Assembly: GCF_007954505.1 (NCBI RefSeq)
Contig: NZ_CP042412.1
Span: forward strand, 1,240,001-1,304,000
Length of the DNA: 64,000 nt
DNA from: Microbacterium sp. CBA3102
GTDB lineage: Bacteria > Actinomycetota > Actinomycetes > Actinomycetales > Microbacteriaceae
Direction of reading: 5' to 3'
In this document: positions 32,272 to 41,084 of the stretch, one piece after another
Position numbering within the stretch: position 1 is the first letter of the stretch
How the letters are laid out: each line of letters starts with the position of its first letter
The notes under the pieces: model-generated
Databases searched by the model: none
Seen by the model: only the letters and a program-made list of their open reading frames with translations
What the model was told of the DNA's origin: nothing
Position numbers and translations under genes: made by a program

Positions 32272-33612
32272 ATGTCCACTTTGACCGGGTTGCACGAGGC
32301 GATGGCTCGCCTCGATGACGCGTGGTCGCGCGCCGAGGAGACCGGCGATCTGTCTCGAGCGCAGCTGATCGCCGTCAACGATGCGATCGGTCTGTTGCAG
32401 CGGCGTCTGGATGCTGTGCACGTGGAGGTGGCGGCTGGTATCTCACGCGAGTCGCGCCCCGAGTTGGGAGCAGAGAGCCTCGCGAAGCAACAGGGCTTTC
32501 GGAGTCCGGCGAAGCTGATCGCAGCGACGTCGGGAGTATCGACGGGTGATGCGCAGCGTCTCGTCAAGGTCGGCGAGGCGACGGCGCCGCGTATGGACCT
32601 GATCGGAGCGCGCTTGCCGGCGAGGTATCCGCTCGTACGCGAGGCGCTCGCCACCGGGGCTCTCAGTGCGCAGGCGGCGGCGATGATCGTCGGGCTGCTG
32701 GATCGGTGTCGAGTGGCTGCCGGCCCGGAACGCATCGCCGAGGGGGAGCGGGTGCTTGCCGAGAAGGCTCAGGGTCTCGCGCTCGACGACGTCCGCAAGC
32801 TCGTGGTCCGCGCGGAGGCGTGGCTCGACCCGCACGGGGTCGAGCCGAAGGAGGAAGAGCGCCGCGGAAAGCGTGCGCTGACGTTGTTCGAGCGTGACGG
32901 CATGGTGCATCTGAGCGCGGTGCTCGATGCGGAATCGGCGGCTCCGGTCGTGACGGCGATCCGGGGGTATGTCTCAGCGGCGTTCGCAGCGCGGAAGGAT
33001 GCGCCGGATCCCGATGCAGTCGATGCGGATCGTCGTTCGGTGCCGATGCTGCAGGCGGATGCGCTGGCCGTGTTCGCCGCGCATGTTCTCGGGTGTGCGC
33101 AGCGGGTGCCGTTGGCGGGTGCGACGGTCGTGGTGCGGATGCGGCTGGAGGATCTGGAGTCCGGATCCGGAGCCGCAGAGGTCGACGGGATCGAACAGCC
33201 GGTCAGTGTCGGTGCGGCGCGGCGGATGGCCGCGGGCGGGGGCGTGATCCCGTGCGTGCTCGGCGGTGCGAGCGAAGTTTTGGACTGGGGGCGGGAGAGA
33301 CGCCTGTTCACCCGGGCGCAACGGCTGGCTCTGGTGGAGCGGGACGGTGGGTGCGCGATGTGCGGGTTGCCGCCGGAGATGACGAAAGCGCATCACATCC
33401 GCTGGTGGAGGCGAGATCGCGGGCCGACGGATCTGTCCAATGGTGTGCTGCTGTGTGAGACCTGTCACCATCGCATTCACGACAACGAGTGGGAGATCCG
33501 TATCGATGGGGCTGGCCCGGTAGGACGGGTGTGGTTCATTCCACCCGGATACGTCGACCCCGCCCGCACGCCGCGCCTGGGGGGACGAGCGCGCTTCGAC
33601 ATCGCGGCCTGA
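32272..33612 (+). CDS. DUF222/HNH endonuclease-motif protein (13E12-like)
   Basis: A 446-residue protein of the large actinobacterial DUF222 family. The helical DUF222 domain spans about 20-310. An HNH motif follows at the C-terminus: C-A-M-C-G-L-P, then KAHHIRWWRRDRGPTDLSNGVLLCETCHHRIHDNEWEI, with the paired cysteines and three His/Asn positions expected for zinc and metal-dependent cleavage. The function of these proteins is unknown. They occur in many copies per genome and were once described as 13E12 repeats. The gene stands alone, between a palindrome-rich leader and a 14-bp tandem repeat. Confidence 0.85.
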   Translation: MSTLTGLHEAMARLDDAWSRAEETGDLSRAQLIAVNDAIGLLQRRLDAVHVEVAAGISRESRPELGAESLAKQQGFRSPAKLIAATSGVSTGDAQRLVKVGEATAPRMDLIGARLPARYPLVREALATGALSAQAAAMIVGLLDRCRVAAGPERIAEGERVLAEKAQGLALDDVRKLVVRAEAWLDPHGVEPKEEERRGKRALTLFERDGMVHLSAVLDAESAAPVVTAIRGYVSAAFAARKDAPDPDAVDADRRSVPMLQADALAVFAAHVLGCAQRVPLAGATVVVRMRLEDLESGSGAAEVDGIEQPVSVGAARRMAAGGGVIPCVLGGASEVLDWGRERRLFTRAQRLALVERDGGCAMCGLPPEMTKAHHIRWWRRDRGPTDLSNGVLLCETCHHRIHDNEWEIRIDGAGPVGRVWFIPPGYVDPARTPRLGGRARFDIAA

Positions 33613-33639
33613 GGGCGACACACCGCGCGAGGGTTCCGG

Positions 33640-33779
33640 TTGTCGGCGAGTGGTTGTCGGGGAGTGGTTCTCGGAGGGCGGTTGTCGGGGAGTGGTTGTC
33701 AGAGGGTGGTTGTCGGGGGGTGGTTGTCGGGGAGTGGTTGTCGGGGAGTGGTTGTCAGAGATTGGCCCTCGGAGGGCGG
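33640..33779 (+). repeat. Ten-unit 14-bp minisatellite
   Basis: Ten head-to-tail units of consensus TTGTCGGGGAGTGG fill 140 bases, 27 bases after the DUF222/HNH stop. The best units are identical; the outer ones diverge (last unit CCCTCGGAGGGCGG). A 14-base unit does not keep a reading frame, so the array is not coding. The G-runs on the + strand could form G-quadruplexes. Confidence 0.88.
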
Positions 33780-33869
33780 TGATCAGCGCGGTCCTTCGTG
33801 CCCTGAACCGGCAGGGGTGGCACCCGAGACCTTGTCGCCGACCGAGAACTCCCACCCAACCCACAGCCT

Positions 33870-33894
33870 GAACGATATATCGTTGAGTATCGTT
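33870..33894. promoter_or_regulatory. PadR operator/promoter
   Basis: The perfect palindrome AACGATATATCGTT (33871-33884) is followed by a second right half-site, giving outer arms GAACGAT and ATCGTTC at 33870 and 33888. Sites of this ATATAT-centred form are typical for PadR autoregulation. It lies 20 bases before the padR-type start codon, with AGGAGG between. Confidence 0.72.
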
Positions 33895-33914
33895 CACCAC
33901 AGCAGGAGGTCATC

Positions 33915-34592
33915 ATGAACAACGCATTCCCCTCCAACCCGTTCGGCGGCAACGGCGGCTCCGGGAACAACGGCGGCTCCGGCGGACCGGGCGGAATCTT
34001 CGGCGGCTCCGGGTTCGGCGGATCCGGGTTCGGTTCCGGTTCCGGGTTCGGCGCAGGCCCCGGCGGGCCCGCCGCCGCGATCTTCGAAGCCATGGACCAG
34101 CTCCGCAAGTCGTTCGAGTCCCGCCCGTCCGGCGGCTCGCGCATGGCCCGCGGCGACGTCCGCGCCGCCGTGCTCTCACTCCTCGCCGAGAAGCCCATGC
34201 ACGGCTACCAGATCATCAACGAGATCGCCGAGCGCAGCGGCGGCACCTGGAAGCCGAGCGCCGGCTCCGTGTACCCCACTCTGCAGCTGCTCGCCGACGA
34301 AGGACTCATCGAGGCCGAGGAGCAGAACGGCCGCAAGACCTACTCGCTCACCGAGGCCGGCCGCGCCGTCGCCGACGAGAGCTCCGAGACCCCGGCCCCG
34401 TGGGAGTCGTCGTCCGGCAAGGACGGACACCGCGACAGCGCCCGGTTCAACGCACTCCCGAAGGCGGGCGTCGACCTCGCCGCCGCTGCCGCCCAGGTCG
34501 GACGAAGCGGCTCGCCCGAGCAGGTGCAGCAGACGATCGAGGTCCTCGACGAAGCCCGCCGTAGGCTGTACTCGATCCTCGCGCAGGACTGA
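33915..34592 (+). CDS. PadR-family transcriptional regulator with Gly-rich N-terminus
   Basis: A 225-residue regulator. Residues 1-52 are a low-complexity Gly/Ser/Phe/Asn arm (GGSGFGGSGFGSGSGFG). The PadR winged helix follows: VRAAVLSLLAEKPMHGYQIINEIAERSGGTWKPSAGSVYPTLQLLADEGLI and GRKTYSLTEAGRA. A helical C-terminal dimerisation region ends the chain. The Gly-rich arm is unusual in PadR proteins generally but seen in actinobacterial ones. It lies 48 bases before a UbiB-family gene and may be cotranscribed with it. The operator at its promoter implies autorepression. Confidence 0.9.
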   Translation: MNNAFPSNPFGGNGGSGNNGGSGGPGGIFGGSGFGGSGFGSGSGFGAGPGGPAAAIFEAMDQLRKSFESRPSGGSRMARGDVRAAVLSLLAEKPMHGYQIINEIAERSGGTWKPSAGSVYPTLQLLADEGLIEAEEQNGRKTYSLTEAGRAVADESSETPAPWESSSGKDGHRDSARFNALPKAGVDLAAAAAQVGRSGSPEQVQQTIEVLDEARRRLYSILAQD

Positions 34593-34640
34593 CCGCGCAG
34601 TGCGGCGGCATCGAGTGAGGACCTGCGAAAGGGCCACACG

Positions 34641-36371
34641 ATGACGGATGCTGCGGCACGGGGTGCCCACCGCGCCCGGTACCGCCGCATCCTGTCGTTC
34701 GCCGGCCGGGAGTTCCTCAAGATCTGGTGGTTCGAGCTCGTCCTCCCGCGCCTCGGCATGAGCAGGGTCGCCGAGCGCACGCGCGGGCCACGGATGCAGA
34801 CGTTCGCGCGCCGCTTCCACACGCTCGCCGTGGAGCTCGGCGGACTCATGATCAAGGTCGGACAGTTCATGTCCTCGCGCCTCGACGTGCTCCCTCCGGA
34901 GATCACCAAGGAGCTCGAAGGGCTGCAGGACGAAGTCCCCGCCGTCCCCACCCCGGCGATCCGCGCGCTCGCCGAGGCCGAACTGGGCATCCCGCTCGAA
35001 CGCGCCTACGCCTGGTTCGACGACACCCCGGTCGCGGCGGCCTCACTCGGCCAGGTGCACCGTGCCCGACTCTCCGCACTCGACGCCGCCGACACCGGCC
35101 TCGAAGACGTCGTGGTCAAGGTGCAGCGCCCCGGGATCGACGAGATCGTCGCCGTCGACCTCGCGGCGCTCCGTCGGGTCGCACGTTGGCTGACCCGCGT
35201 GCGCCTCGTCGCCGACCGCGTCGACGCGCCCGCGCTCGTCGAGGAGTTCGCCGAGACCAGCCGCGAGGAGATCGACTACCTGCACGAAGCCGCGAGCGCC
35301 GAACGGTTCCGCGAGAACTTCGCCGACGACCCCCGGGTCGGCATGCCGGAGATCGTGTGGGAGCGATCGACCCGCCGCGTGCTCACGCTGTCCGACGTCA
35401 CCGCCATCAAGATCAACGACACGGATGCGCTGCGCGCCGCCGGCATCGACCCCGCCCAGGTCGCCGAGGTGTTCGCCGAGGTCATGTTCGACCAGGTCTT
35501 CACGCACAGCTTCGTGCACGCCGATCCGCACCCCGGCAACATCTTCGTCACGCCGACCTCTCCGACCCCGTCGACCACGCCGACGGCGGATAAGACAGAT
35601 GCGACGCCCGGCGGCTTCCGGCTCACGTTCATCGACTTCGGCATGATGGCCGAGATCCCGGCGAGCCTCCGCGACGGCCTGCGCACCCTCCTGATCGCGG
35701 TCACCGGCCGCGACAGCCGGGGCCTCGTCGCAGCGGCCCAGGAGATCGGAGTCCTGCTGCCCTCCGCCGACACCCGCGAACTCGAACGCGCCCTCACCGC
35801 CCTGTTCGCCCGGTTCGGGGGCATGGGTTTCGCCGAGCTCAGCAAGGTCGACCCCCGCGAGTTCCGTGACTTCGCGGAGGAGTTCGGCGACATGGTGCGC
35901 TCGCTCCCGCTGCAACTGCCCGAGAACATGCTGCTGCTGATCCGCGCCGTCTCGCTGACCTCGGGCATGTGCAGCGGACTCGACCCCGCGTTCAACGTCT
36001 GGGACGCCGCCGAACCCTACGCCGGCCGCCTGCTGCGCGACGAGAGCGGCAACATCGTGCAGGCGTTCGCGAGCCAGGCGATGGACACGATGAACACGAC
36101 CTGGCGCCTGCCGAAGCGCATCGACGACATCATCACCCGCGTCGACGACGGCACCGTCTCGTTCGACACTTCGCGCCTGGAACGCCGCCTCGATCGGCTC
36201 GAAGGCATCGCCCGGCGGATCGCCTCGGGCGTGCTCTTCGCGGCGATGCTCATCGGCGGTGCACTGCTCGTGCCCGCGGTGCCCCCGCTGGGCATCACAC
36301 TGATCTGCGTCTCGGCGCTCCCCCTGCTGCACTCCCTGTTCGCCGGCGTCGGCCGACGGGGCCCGCGGTAG
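34641..36371 (+). CDS. ABC1/AarF/UbiB-family atypical kinase
   Basis: A 576-residue member of the UbiB family. The family-defining KxGQ motif is in LMIKVGQFMSSRLDVLPPEI. The Ala-rich nucleotide loop is VAAASLGQVHRARL, the catalytic lysine lies in VVVKVQRPGI, and the metal-binding segment is FVHADPHPGNIFV then FIDFGMMAEI. Two hydrophobic helices close the C-terminus (about 525-570), the usual membrane anchor. Family members support quinone or isoprenoid lipid metabolism through an ATPase-like activity; the exact role in actinobacteria is not settled. A Thr/Pro-rich insertion (TPTSPTPSTTPTADKTDAT) interrupts the region after the HADPHPGN motif. Confidence 0.9.
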   Translation: MTDAAARGAHRARYRRILSFAGREFLKIWWFELVLPRLGMSRVAERTRGPRMQTFARRFHTLAVELGGLMIKVGQFMSSRLDVLPPEITKELEGLQDEVPAVPTPAIRALAEAELGIPLERAYAWFDDTPVAAASLGQVHRARLSALDAADTGLEDVVVKVQRPGIDEIVAVDLAALRRVARWLTRVRLVADRVDAPALVEEFAETSREEIDYLHEAASAERFRENFADDPRVGMPEIVWERSTRRVLTLSDVTAIKINDTDALRAAGIDPAQVAEVFAEVMFDQVFTHSFVHADPHPGNIFVTPTSPTPSTTPTADKTDATPGGFRLTFIDFGMMAEIPASLRDGLRTLLIAVTGRDSRGLVAAAQEIGVLLPSADTRELERALTALFARFGGMGFAELSKVDPREFRDFAEEFGDMVRSLPLQLPENMLLLIRAVSLTSGMCSGLDPAFNVWDAAEPYAGRLLRDESGNIVQAFASQAMDTMNTTWRLPKRIDDIITRVDDGTVSFDTSRLERRLDRLEGIARRIASGVLFAAMLIGGALLVPAVPPLGITLICVSALPLLHSLFAGVGRRGPR

Positions 36372-36508
36372 GCGCGGCACGCCCGAGAAACCCGCAGCGT
36401 CGAGCATGCACTCGCGCCCCCGCAGGCCCGGGGCGCCGGGGATCGAGCGGATGTTCCGGCATATCGCACAACGAGGGGGCGGCGCCGCGCGTGACAGGAT
36501 GGGATGCC

Positions 36509-38527
36509 ATGGAGACCCCTGACGAGAAGCCCGATGAACGCTCCGCAGGAAAGACCCCTCCGAGCACCCGGACAGGCGCCGTCGGCACGGGCGTGAACCG
36601 CCTGCCGGCCAAAGCCACCGAGACCGCCAAGAAGATCGTCCGCGACATCGCGGCGGTCCCCCCGCGCAGCGTCCACCCGGCGCTCGTCCCGGGCGTCTCG
36701 GTCGAGGAGACCGGTCGCACCTACCGCACCGACCCGCTCGTGTTCGGCGTGGCGGCGACCCTGACCCTCGCCTTCATCGCGTGGGGCGTGTTCGCGGGGG
36801 ACAACCTCGCCAGCACCACCCGCACGGTCCTCGACTGGGTCGTCCAGTACTTCGGATTCTTCTTCACCACCATCGCCACCGTCATCCTGGTGTTCATGCT
36901 GTTCATCGGCTTCAGCCGCTACGGACGCATCCCGCTCGGGCGCGACGACGAAGAGCCCGAGTACTCGATGTTCTCCTGGATCTCGATGCTCTTCGCCGCC
37001 GGAATGGGCATCGGCCTCGTGTTCTGGGGTGCCGCCGAGCCGCTCACCTTCTTCGAGAGCCCGCCGCCGGGCACGGTCGAGGCGAGCACCCTCGACGCCA
37101 TGCACACCGCGCAGACGCAGGTGCTGTATCACTGGGGTCCGCAGGCCTGGGCGTTCTATGCGCTCGTCGGTGGGGCCATCGCCTATGGCGCCTATCGCCG
37201 CGGCCGCACGCCCCTCATCTCCTCGATCTTCGCGCCGCTGCTCGGCGAGGGGCGCACGACCGGTCCGCTCGGCCGCACCATCGACGTCTTCTCGATCATC
37301 GTCACACTGTTCGGCACCGCGGCATCGCTGGGTCTGGGCGCCTTGCAGATCGGCCACGGCGTCGAGATCGTCAGCGGCATCGGCGAGCTCGGCAACGGCA
37401 TCCTGATCGCCGTGATCGCCGTGCTCACGGCCTGCTTCATCGCGTCGGCCGTCTCGGGGGTCTCGAAGGGCATCCGCGCGCTGTCGAACATCAATGCGGT
37501 CGTCGCGCTCCTGCTCGCCTTCTTCGTGTTCTTCGTGGGGCCGACGCTGCTGATCCTCAACGTGATCCCGTCGGTCGCCGTGCAGTTCATCGGCGACCTC
37601 CCGCAGATGATCGGCCGCTCGGCATCGCAGGGTGAAGCGGCCGAGACGTTCCTGTCGGGCTGGACGATCTTCTACTGGGCGTGGTGGATCTCCTGGTCGC
37701 CGTTCGTCGGCATGTTCATCGCCAAGATCTCGCGCGGGCGCAGCCTTCGCCAGTTCGTCTCCGTCGTGATCGTGGTGCCGTCGGCCATCTCTCTCGTCTG
37801 GTTCGCGATCTTCGGCACCACGGCGATCCAGCAGCAGATGGACGGCGCGAACCTCACAGTCGACCCGCCGGAGGAGGTCCTGTTCGGCGTGCTCGAGAAC
37901 CTGCCGTTCTCGCTGATCACGAGCGCCATCCTCATCGTGCTGATCGCGATCTTCTTCGTCACGGGAGCGGATTCGGCCTCCCTCGTCATGGGGACGCTGT
38001 CTCAGCAGGGCAGGCCGGAGCCTTCTCGCTGGGTCGCCGTCGTGTGGGGTGTGCTGGTCGGAGCGATCGCCGCGGTGCTGCTCGTCATCGGCGAGGAGGG
38101 CAGCGGTCTGCGATCGCTGCAGAACGTCACGATCATCGCCGCGCTGCCCTTCGCGATCATCATGGGATTCATGATGATCGCCTTCATGAAGGATCTTCGA
38201 CGCGATCCGCTGATCCTCCGTGAGCGTTATGCCCGCGCGGCCGTCCGGCACAGCGTCATGGCCGGTCTCGAGGAGTACGGCGACGACTTCGCGCTCGTGC
38301 CGGTCGAATACGACCACTCCGAGGACGACCTCGACTGGATCGACGAGTCGACCGTCGACGAGACGCTCGCCGAGGTGTACGAGGCCGCGACCGAGGCGAT
38401 CGACATCATCCCGCCCGCCGAGGTGGATGCGGTCGTCGAGGCGTCGATCACGGACCCGACGGCTGCTCCGGACCCGACGGCCGCCCCGGACCCGACGGCT
38501 GCCCGGGAGCAGCCCCGCACGGACTGA
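36509..38527 (+). CDS. BCCT-family betaine/carnitine/choline transporter
   Basis: A 672-residue transporter with 12 hydrophobic helices. The first 80 or so residues are polar and cytoplasmic. The glycine-rich segment FAAGMGIGLVFWGAAEPL (substrate and Na+ binding) and the BCCT signature YWAWWISWSPFVGMFIAKISRGRSLRQFV are present. The C-terminal 130 residues are acidic and end in a DPTAAP triplicate repeat; long charged tails act as osmosensors in BetP-type members. The large frame continues upstream of 36509 but runs through the end of the UbiB gene in another frame, so ATG 36509 is chosen. It probably imports compatible solutes under osmotic stress. Confidence 0.9.
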   Translation: METPDEKPDERSAGKTPPSTRTGAVGTGVNRLPAKATETAKKIVRDIAAVPPRSVHPALVPGVSVEETGRTYRTDPLVFGVAATLTLAFIAWGVFAGDNLASTTRTVLDWVVQYFGFFFTTIATVILVFMLFIGFSRYGRIPLGRDDEEPEYSMFSWISMLFAAGMGIGLVFWGAAEPLTFFESPPPGTVEASTLDAMHTAQTQVLYHWGPQAWAFYALVGGAIAYGAYRRGRTPLISSIFAPLLGEGRTTGPLGRTIDVFSIIVTLFGTAASLGLGALQIGHGVEIVSGIGELGNGILIAVIAVLTACFIASAVSGVSKGIRALSNINAVVALLLAFFVFFVGPTLLILNVIPSVAVQFIGDLPQMIGRSASQGEAAETFLSGWTIFYWAWWISWSPFVGMFIAKISRGRSLRQFVSVVIVVPSAISLVWFAIFGTTAIQQQMDGANLTVDPPEEVLFGVLENLPFSLITSAILIVLIAIFFVTGADSASLVMGTLSQQGRPEPSRWVAVVWGVLVGAIAAVLLVIGEEGSGLRSLQNVTIIAALPFAIIMGFMMIAFMKDLRRDPLILRERYARAAVRHSVMAGLEEYGDDFALVPVEYDHSEDDLDWIDESTVDETLAEVYEAATEAIDIIPPAEVDAVVEASITDPTAAPDPTAAPDPTAAREQPRTD

Positions 38528-38531
38528 TCCG

Positions 38532-40070
38532 CTAGGACGCCTCCTCGGCGGCAGCGGTGATGCGGGCGGCCATCCCGGCGAAGATCAGTCCGTGGAAGGG
38601 CAGCACGGCGAGCCAGTACAGGCGTCCGCTCAGTCCGCGGGGGAAGAAGATCGCGCGCTGCTCGTAGCGCGCGCCTTCGCCGTCCGGCACCGCGCGCAGC
38701 TCGAGCCAGGCCTCGCCGGGCACCTTCATCTCGGCGCGGAGGCGCAGCAGGGATTCGGCCTCGGTCCTCTCGACCGCTTCGACGCGCCAGAAGTCGATCG
38801 CGTCGCCGACCCTCGCCGCGGTGCGGCTCCGGCGGCCGCGACGCAGGCCCACGCCACCCACGATCCGGTCCATGAACCCCCGCACGGCCCACAGCAGCGG
38901 GGAGGAGTACCAGCCGTTCTCGCCGCCGATGCCCAGGATCACGCGCCACAGTTCCGCCGCGGAGGCGCGGGTGGCGACGGACCGCGAATCCGTGAACACG
39001 GTGCGTCCGGCCCAGTCCGGGTCGCTCGGCAACGGGTCACTGGGCGCGCCCGACACTTCTGAGTCCTGCCAGCTGGTCTCGATGCTGTCGCCGCGCACCC
39101 GTCCGAGCGCGAGGTCGACCGCCCGCCGATACGGGGTCAGGCCGTCTTCGGGGCGCGGGATCAGCTCGTCGACCGCGTGATCCTTCATGATGCACTCGTT
39201 CTGCAGCGATGCCACGAGCGGACGGGCGATCGAGCGCGGCACCGGCGTCACCAGGTTCACCCAGTGCGAAGCGAGCCCCGGCGTGAGCACGGGGAGAGCG
39301 GCGATGGCGCGCTGGCGGAGCCCGGCTTCGACGGCGTAGCCGTTCATCATCTGCCCGTAGCGCAGCACGTCCGGCCCGCCGATGTCGACGGCACGGTTCA
39401 CATCGGCGTCGACGCGCGCCGCCCCGAGCAGGTAGTGCAGCACATCGCGGACGGCGATCGGCTGGATGCGGTTGCGCACCCACTTCGGCGCCGGCATGTA
39501 CGGCAGCACATCGGTGAGGTGGCGGATCATCTCGAACGACGCCGACCCCGAGCCGATCACGACGCCCGCCTGCAGTACGAGCGTCGGCACGCCCGACCGC
39601 AGGAAGATCTCCCCCACGCGCACACGCGAGCGCAGGTGCGGTGACAGCTTCGCGTCGTCGGGATGCAGTCCGCCGAGGTACACGATGCGGCCCACATCTG
39701 CCCGCGCTGCGGCCTCGGCCACCGTCGTCGCCGCCCGCTCATCGCTCTCCTCGAAGCCCTTGCCGGCGGACATCGAGTGGATCAGGTAGTACACGACGTC
39801 GACGTCGTCCATGGCGGTGGCCACGGCATCCGCATCATCCGCCGAGCCTTCGACGATTTCGCAGTCGCCGCCCCAGGGGAAGGAGGCCGCGCGCGCGGCG
39901 TCACGCGCCAGGACCCGCACCCGGTAGCCCGCGTTCAGCAGCCGCGGGGTCAGGCGTCCGCCGATGTAGCCGGTCGCCCCGAGCACGAGGGCGCGCGGGG
40001 CGGAGCCGTCGTCGCGGGGTGCGGCGCGCAGCGCCTCTTCACGGCCGGTGGGGTGGGTGAGTTCGGGCAT
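38532..40070 (-). CDS. NAD(P)-binding SDR-like protein with DUF2867 domain
   Basis: A 512-residue protein. An atypical SDR domain comes first: LVLGATGYIGGRLTPRLLNAGYRVRVLARD, then VVYYLIHSMSAGKGF and RIVYLGGLHPDD. It lacks the YxxxK catalytic pair, as in NmrA-like sensors. The C-terminal DUF2867 domain (about 345-505) is a START-like fold, with GFMDRIVGGVGLRRGRR and DAIDFWRVE. Proteins of this form are common in actinobacteria and may sense redox or modify lipids; the function is not established. The start at 40070 is used because the upstream frame overlaps the divergent promoter region. Confidence 0.85.
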   Translation of the reverse strand: MPELTHPTGREEALRAAPRDDGSAPRALVLGATGYIGGRLTPRLLNAGYRVRVLARDAARAASFPWGGDCEIVEGSADDADAVATAMDDVDVVYYLIHSMSAGKGFEESDERAATTVAEAAARADVGRIVYLGGLHPDDAKLSPHLRSRVRVGEIFLRSGVPTLVLQAGVVIGSGSASFEMIRHLTDVLPYMPAPKWVRNRIQPIAVRDVLHYLLGAARVDADVNRAVDIGGPDVLRYGQMMNGYAVEAGLRQRAIAALPVLTPGLASHWVNLVTPVPRSIARPLVASLQNECIMKDHAVDELIPRPEDGLTPYRRAVDLALGRVRGDSIETSWQDSEVSGAPSDPLPSDPDWAGRTVFTDSRSVATRASAAELWRVILGIGGENGWYSSPLLWAVRGFMDRIVGGVGLRRGRRSRTAARVGDAIDFWRVEAVERTEAESLLRLRAEMKVPGEAWLELRAVPDGEGARYEQRAIFFPRGLSGRLYWLAVLPFHGLIFAGMAARITAAAEEAS

Positions 40071-40153
40071 AGGTCGAGCGTAGGTCGCCCCCGCGTCCGG
40101 TGGAACGGGGTTGCGGGGCGTCGTGGCGACCGGTACGAGCACAAGCCCCTATT

Positions 40154-40202
40154 GCAACGCAAGGGTTGCGTTTCCGCCCGCAACATGCAACCCTGAAGTT
40201 GC
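40154..40202. promoter_or_regulatory. Two identical ArsR operators upstream of the SRPBCC/ArsR pair
   Basis: GCAAC-N6-GTTGC occurs at 40154-40169 and again at 40187-40202. The centres are 33 bases apart, about three helical turns, which puts both on the same face. They lie 52 bases before the SRPBCC start and fit autorepression by the ArsR protein encoded second in the operon. Confidence 0.72.
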
Positions 40203-40253
40203 AGTCGGTCGCCCGGCCGACGGAACATGCAGGAAACGCCGAAAGGAACCATC

Positions 40254-40736
40254 ATGGTGAACATGACCCACAACGAGGCATCCGTCGTCGACGAGGAGAC
40301 CTTCTCCGTTCGGCGGACCATCCTGATCGCGGCACCCGCCGACAAGGTCTGGCGGGCCGTGGCCGAGCCGGAGCACATCTCCCGGTGGTTCGGGCGCACC
40401 GTGCTCGACGGCGCCGGGGTCGGCGCGACCGGCACGATGACCTTCCCCGACTACGACGTGATCCCCCTGCGGGTCGAGGAGTACGACGAGCCGCGGCGCA
40501 TCACCTACCGCTGGAACAACGACGACGCCCTCGGTGCATTGCCCGACAGCATCGACGAGACCACCTCGACGGTCTTCACCTTCACGCTCGAAGAGGCCGA
40601 GGGTGGCACGCGCCTCACGGTCGTCGAGAGCGGCTTCGAGCGCACGTCCGACCCGCGCGCCAACCTGGAGTCGCACCGCACGGGCTGGGACCTGGAGCTG
40701 GACAAGATGGTCACCCTGGTGGAAGGCGAAGCATGA
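40254..40736 (+). CDS. SRPBCC (AHSA1-like) domain protein
   Basis: A 160-residue START-fold protein. The opening VRRTILIAAPADKVWRAVAEPEHISRWFG and the closing HRTGWDLELDKMVTLVEGEA mark the AHSA1/SRPBCC family, which binds hydrophobic ligands in a central cavity. ATG 40254 has AAAGGA six bases upstream. The stop overlaps the ArsR start as ATGA. Such SRPBCC-ArsR pairs are frequent in actinobacteria and probably form a sensor or detoxification unit; no substrate can be named. Confidence 0.88.
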   Translation: MVNMTHNEASVVDEETFSVRRTILIAAPADKVWRAVAEPEHISRWFGRTVLDGAGVGATGTMTFPDYDVIPLRVEEYDEPRRITYRWNNDDALGALPDSIDETTSTVFTFTLEEAEGGTRLTVVESGFERTSDPRANLESHRTGWDLELDKMVTLVEGEA

Positions 40737-41050
40737 CCGCAGCAACCCTCCTGCCCATGTTCTCGGCGCTCGCGGACGAGACGCGCTGGCGCATCCTGAC
40801 GGAGCTCGCGGAGGCGGAGGCGTCGGCATCCGCTCTCGCCGGGCGCCTTCCGGTGTCCCGTCAGGCGATCGCGAAGCATCTCGCCGTCTTGCAGGAGGTC
40901 GGTCTCGTCGAGCCCGTGCGGGTCGGCCGTGAGGTGCGCTTCCGCGTCGTCGGCGCCGAGCTCTCCGCCACCGCTGCGAAGCTCGACGTGATCGGGCGCG
41001 AGTGGGACCGCCGCCTCGCCGCGATCAAGGAGATCGCGGAGGGGCTGTAG
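40733..41050 (+). CDS. ArsR-family regulator coupled to the SRPBCC gene
   Basis: A 105-residue winged-helix regulator: MFSALADETRWRILTELAEAEASASALAGRLPVSRQAIAKHLAVLQEVGLVEPVRVGREVRFRV. It has no metal-binding cysteine pair. It is translationally coupled to the SRPBCC gene by a 4-base overlap. Two identical dyads upstream of the operon are its likely sites. Confidence 0.88.
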   Translation: MTAATLLPMFSALADETRWRILTELAEAEASASALAGRLPVSRQAIAKHLAVLQEVGLVEPVRVGREVRFRVVGAELSATAAKLDVIGREWDRRLAAIKEIAEGL

Positions 41051-41084
41051 GGGCTCGGGGTGTCGGGCTGTCGGCGACGGCGGG

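Noticed and set aside
32272..33612. DUF222/HNH gene as a homing endonuclease or insertion element
   Set aside because: No intron, intein or terminal repeats are visible; it is a complete, stand-alone member of a common actinobacterial family.
33640..33779. CRISPR array
   Set aside because: The 14-base units are directly adjacent with no spacers, and no cas genes are present.
36017..38317. 766-residue minus-strand ORF
   Set aside because: Asp/Arg/Glu/His-rich shadow of the BCCT transporter and UbiB genes.
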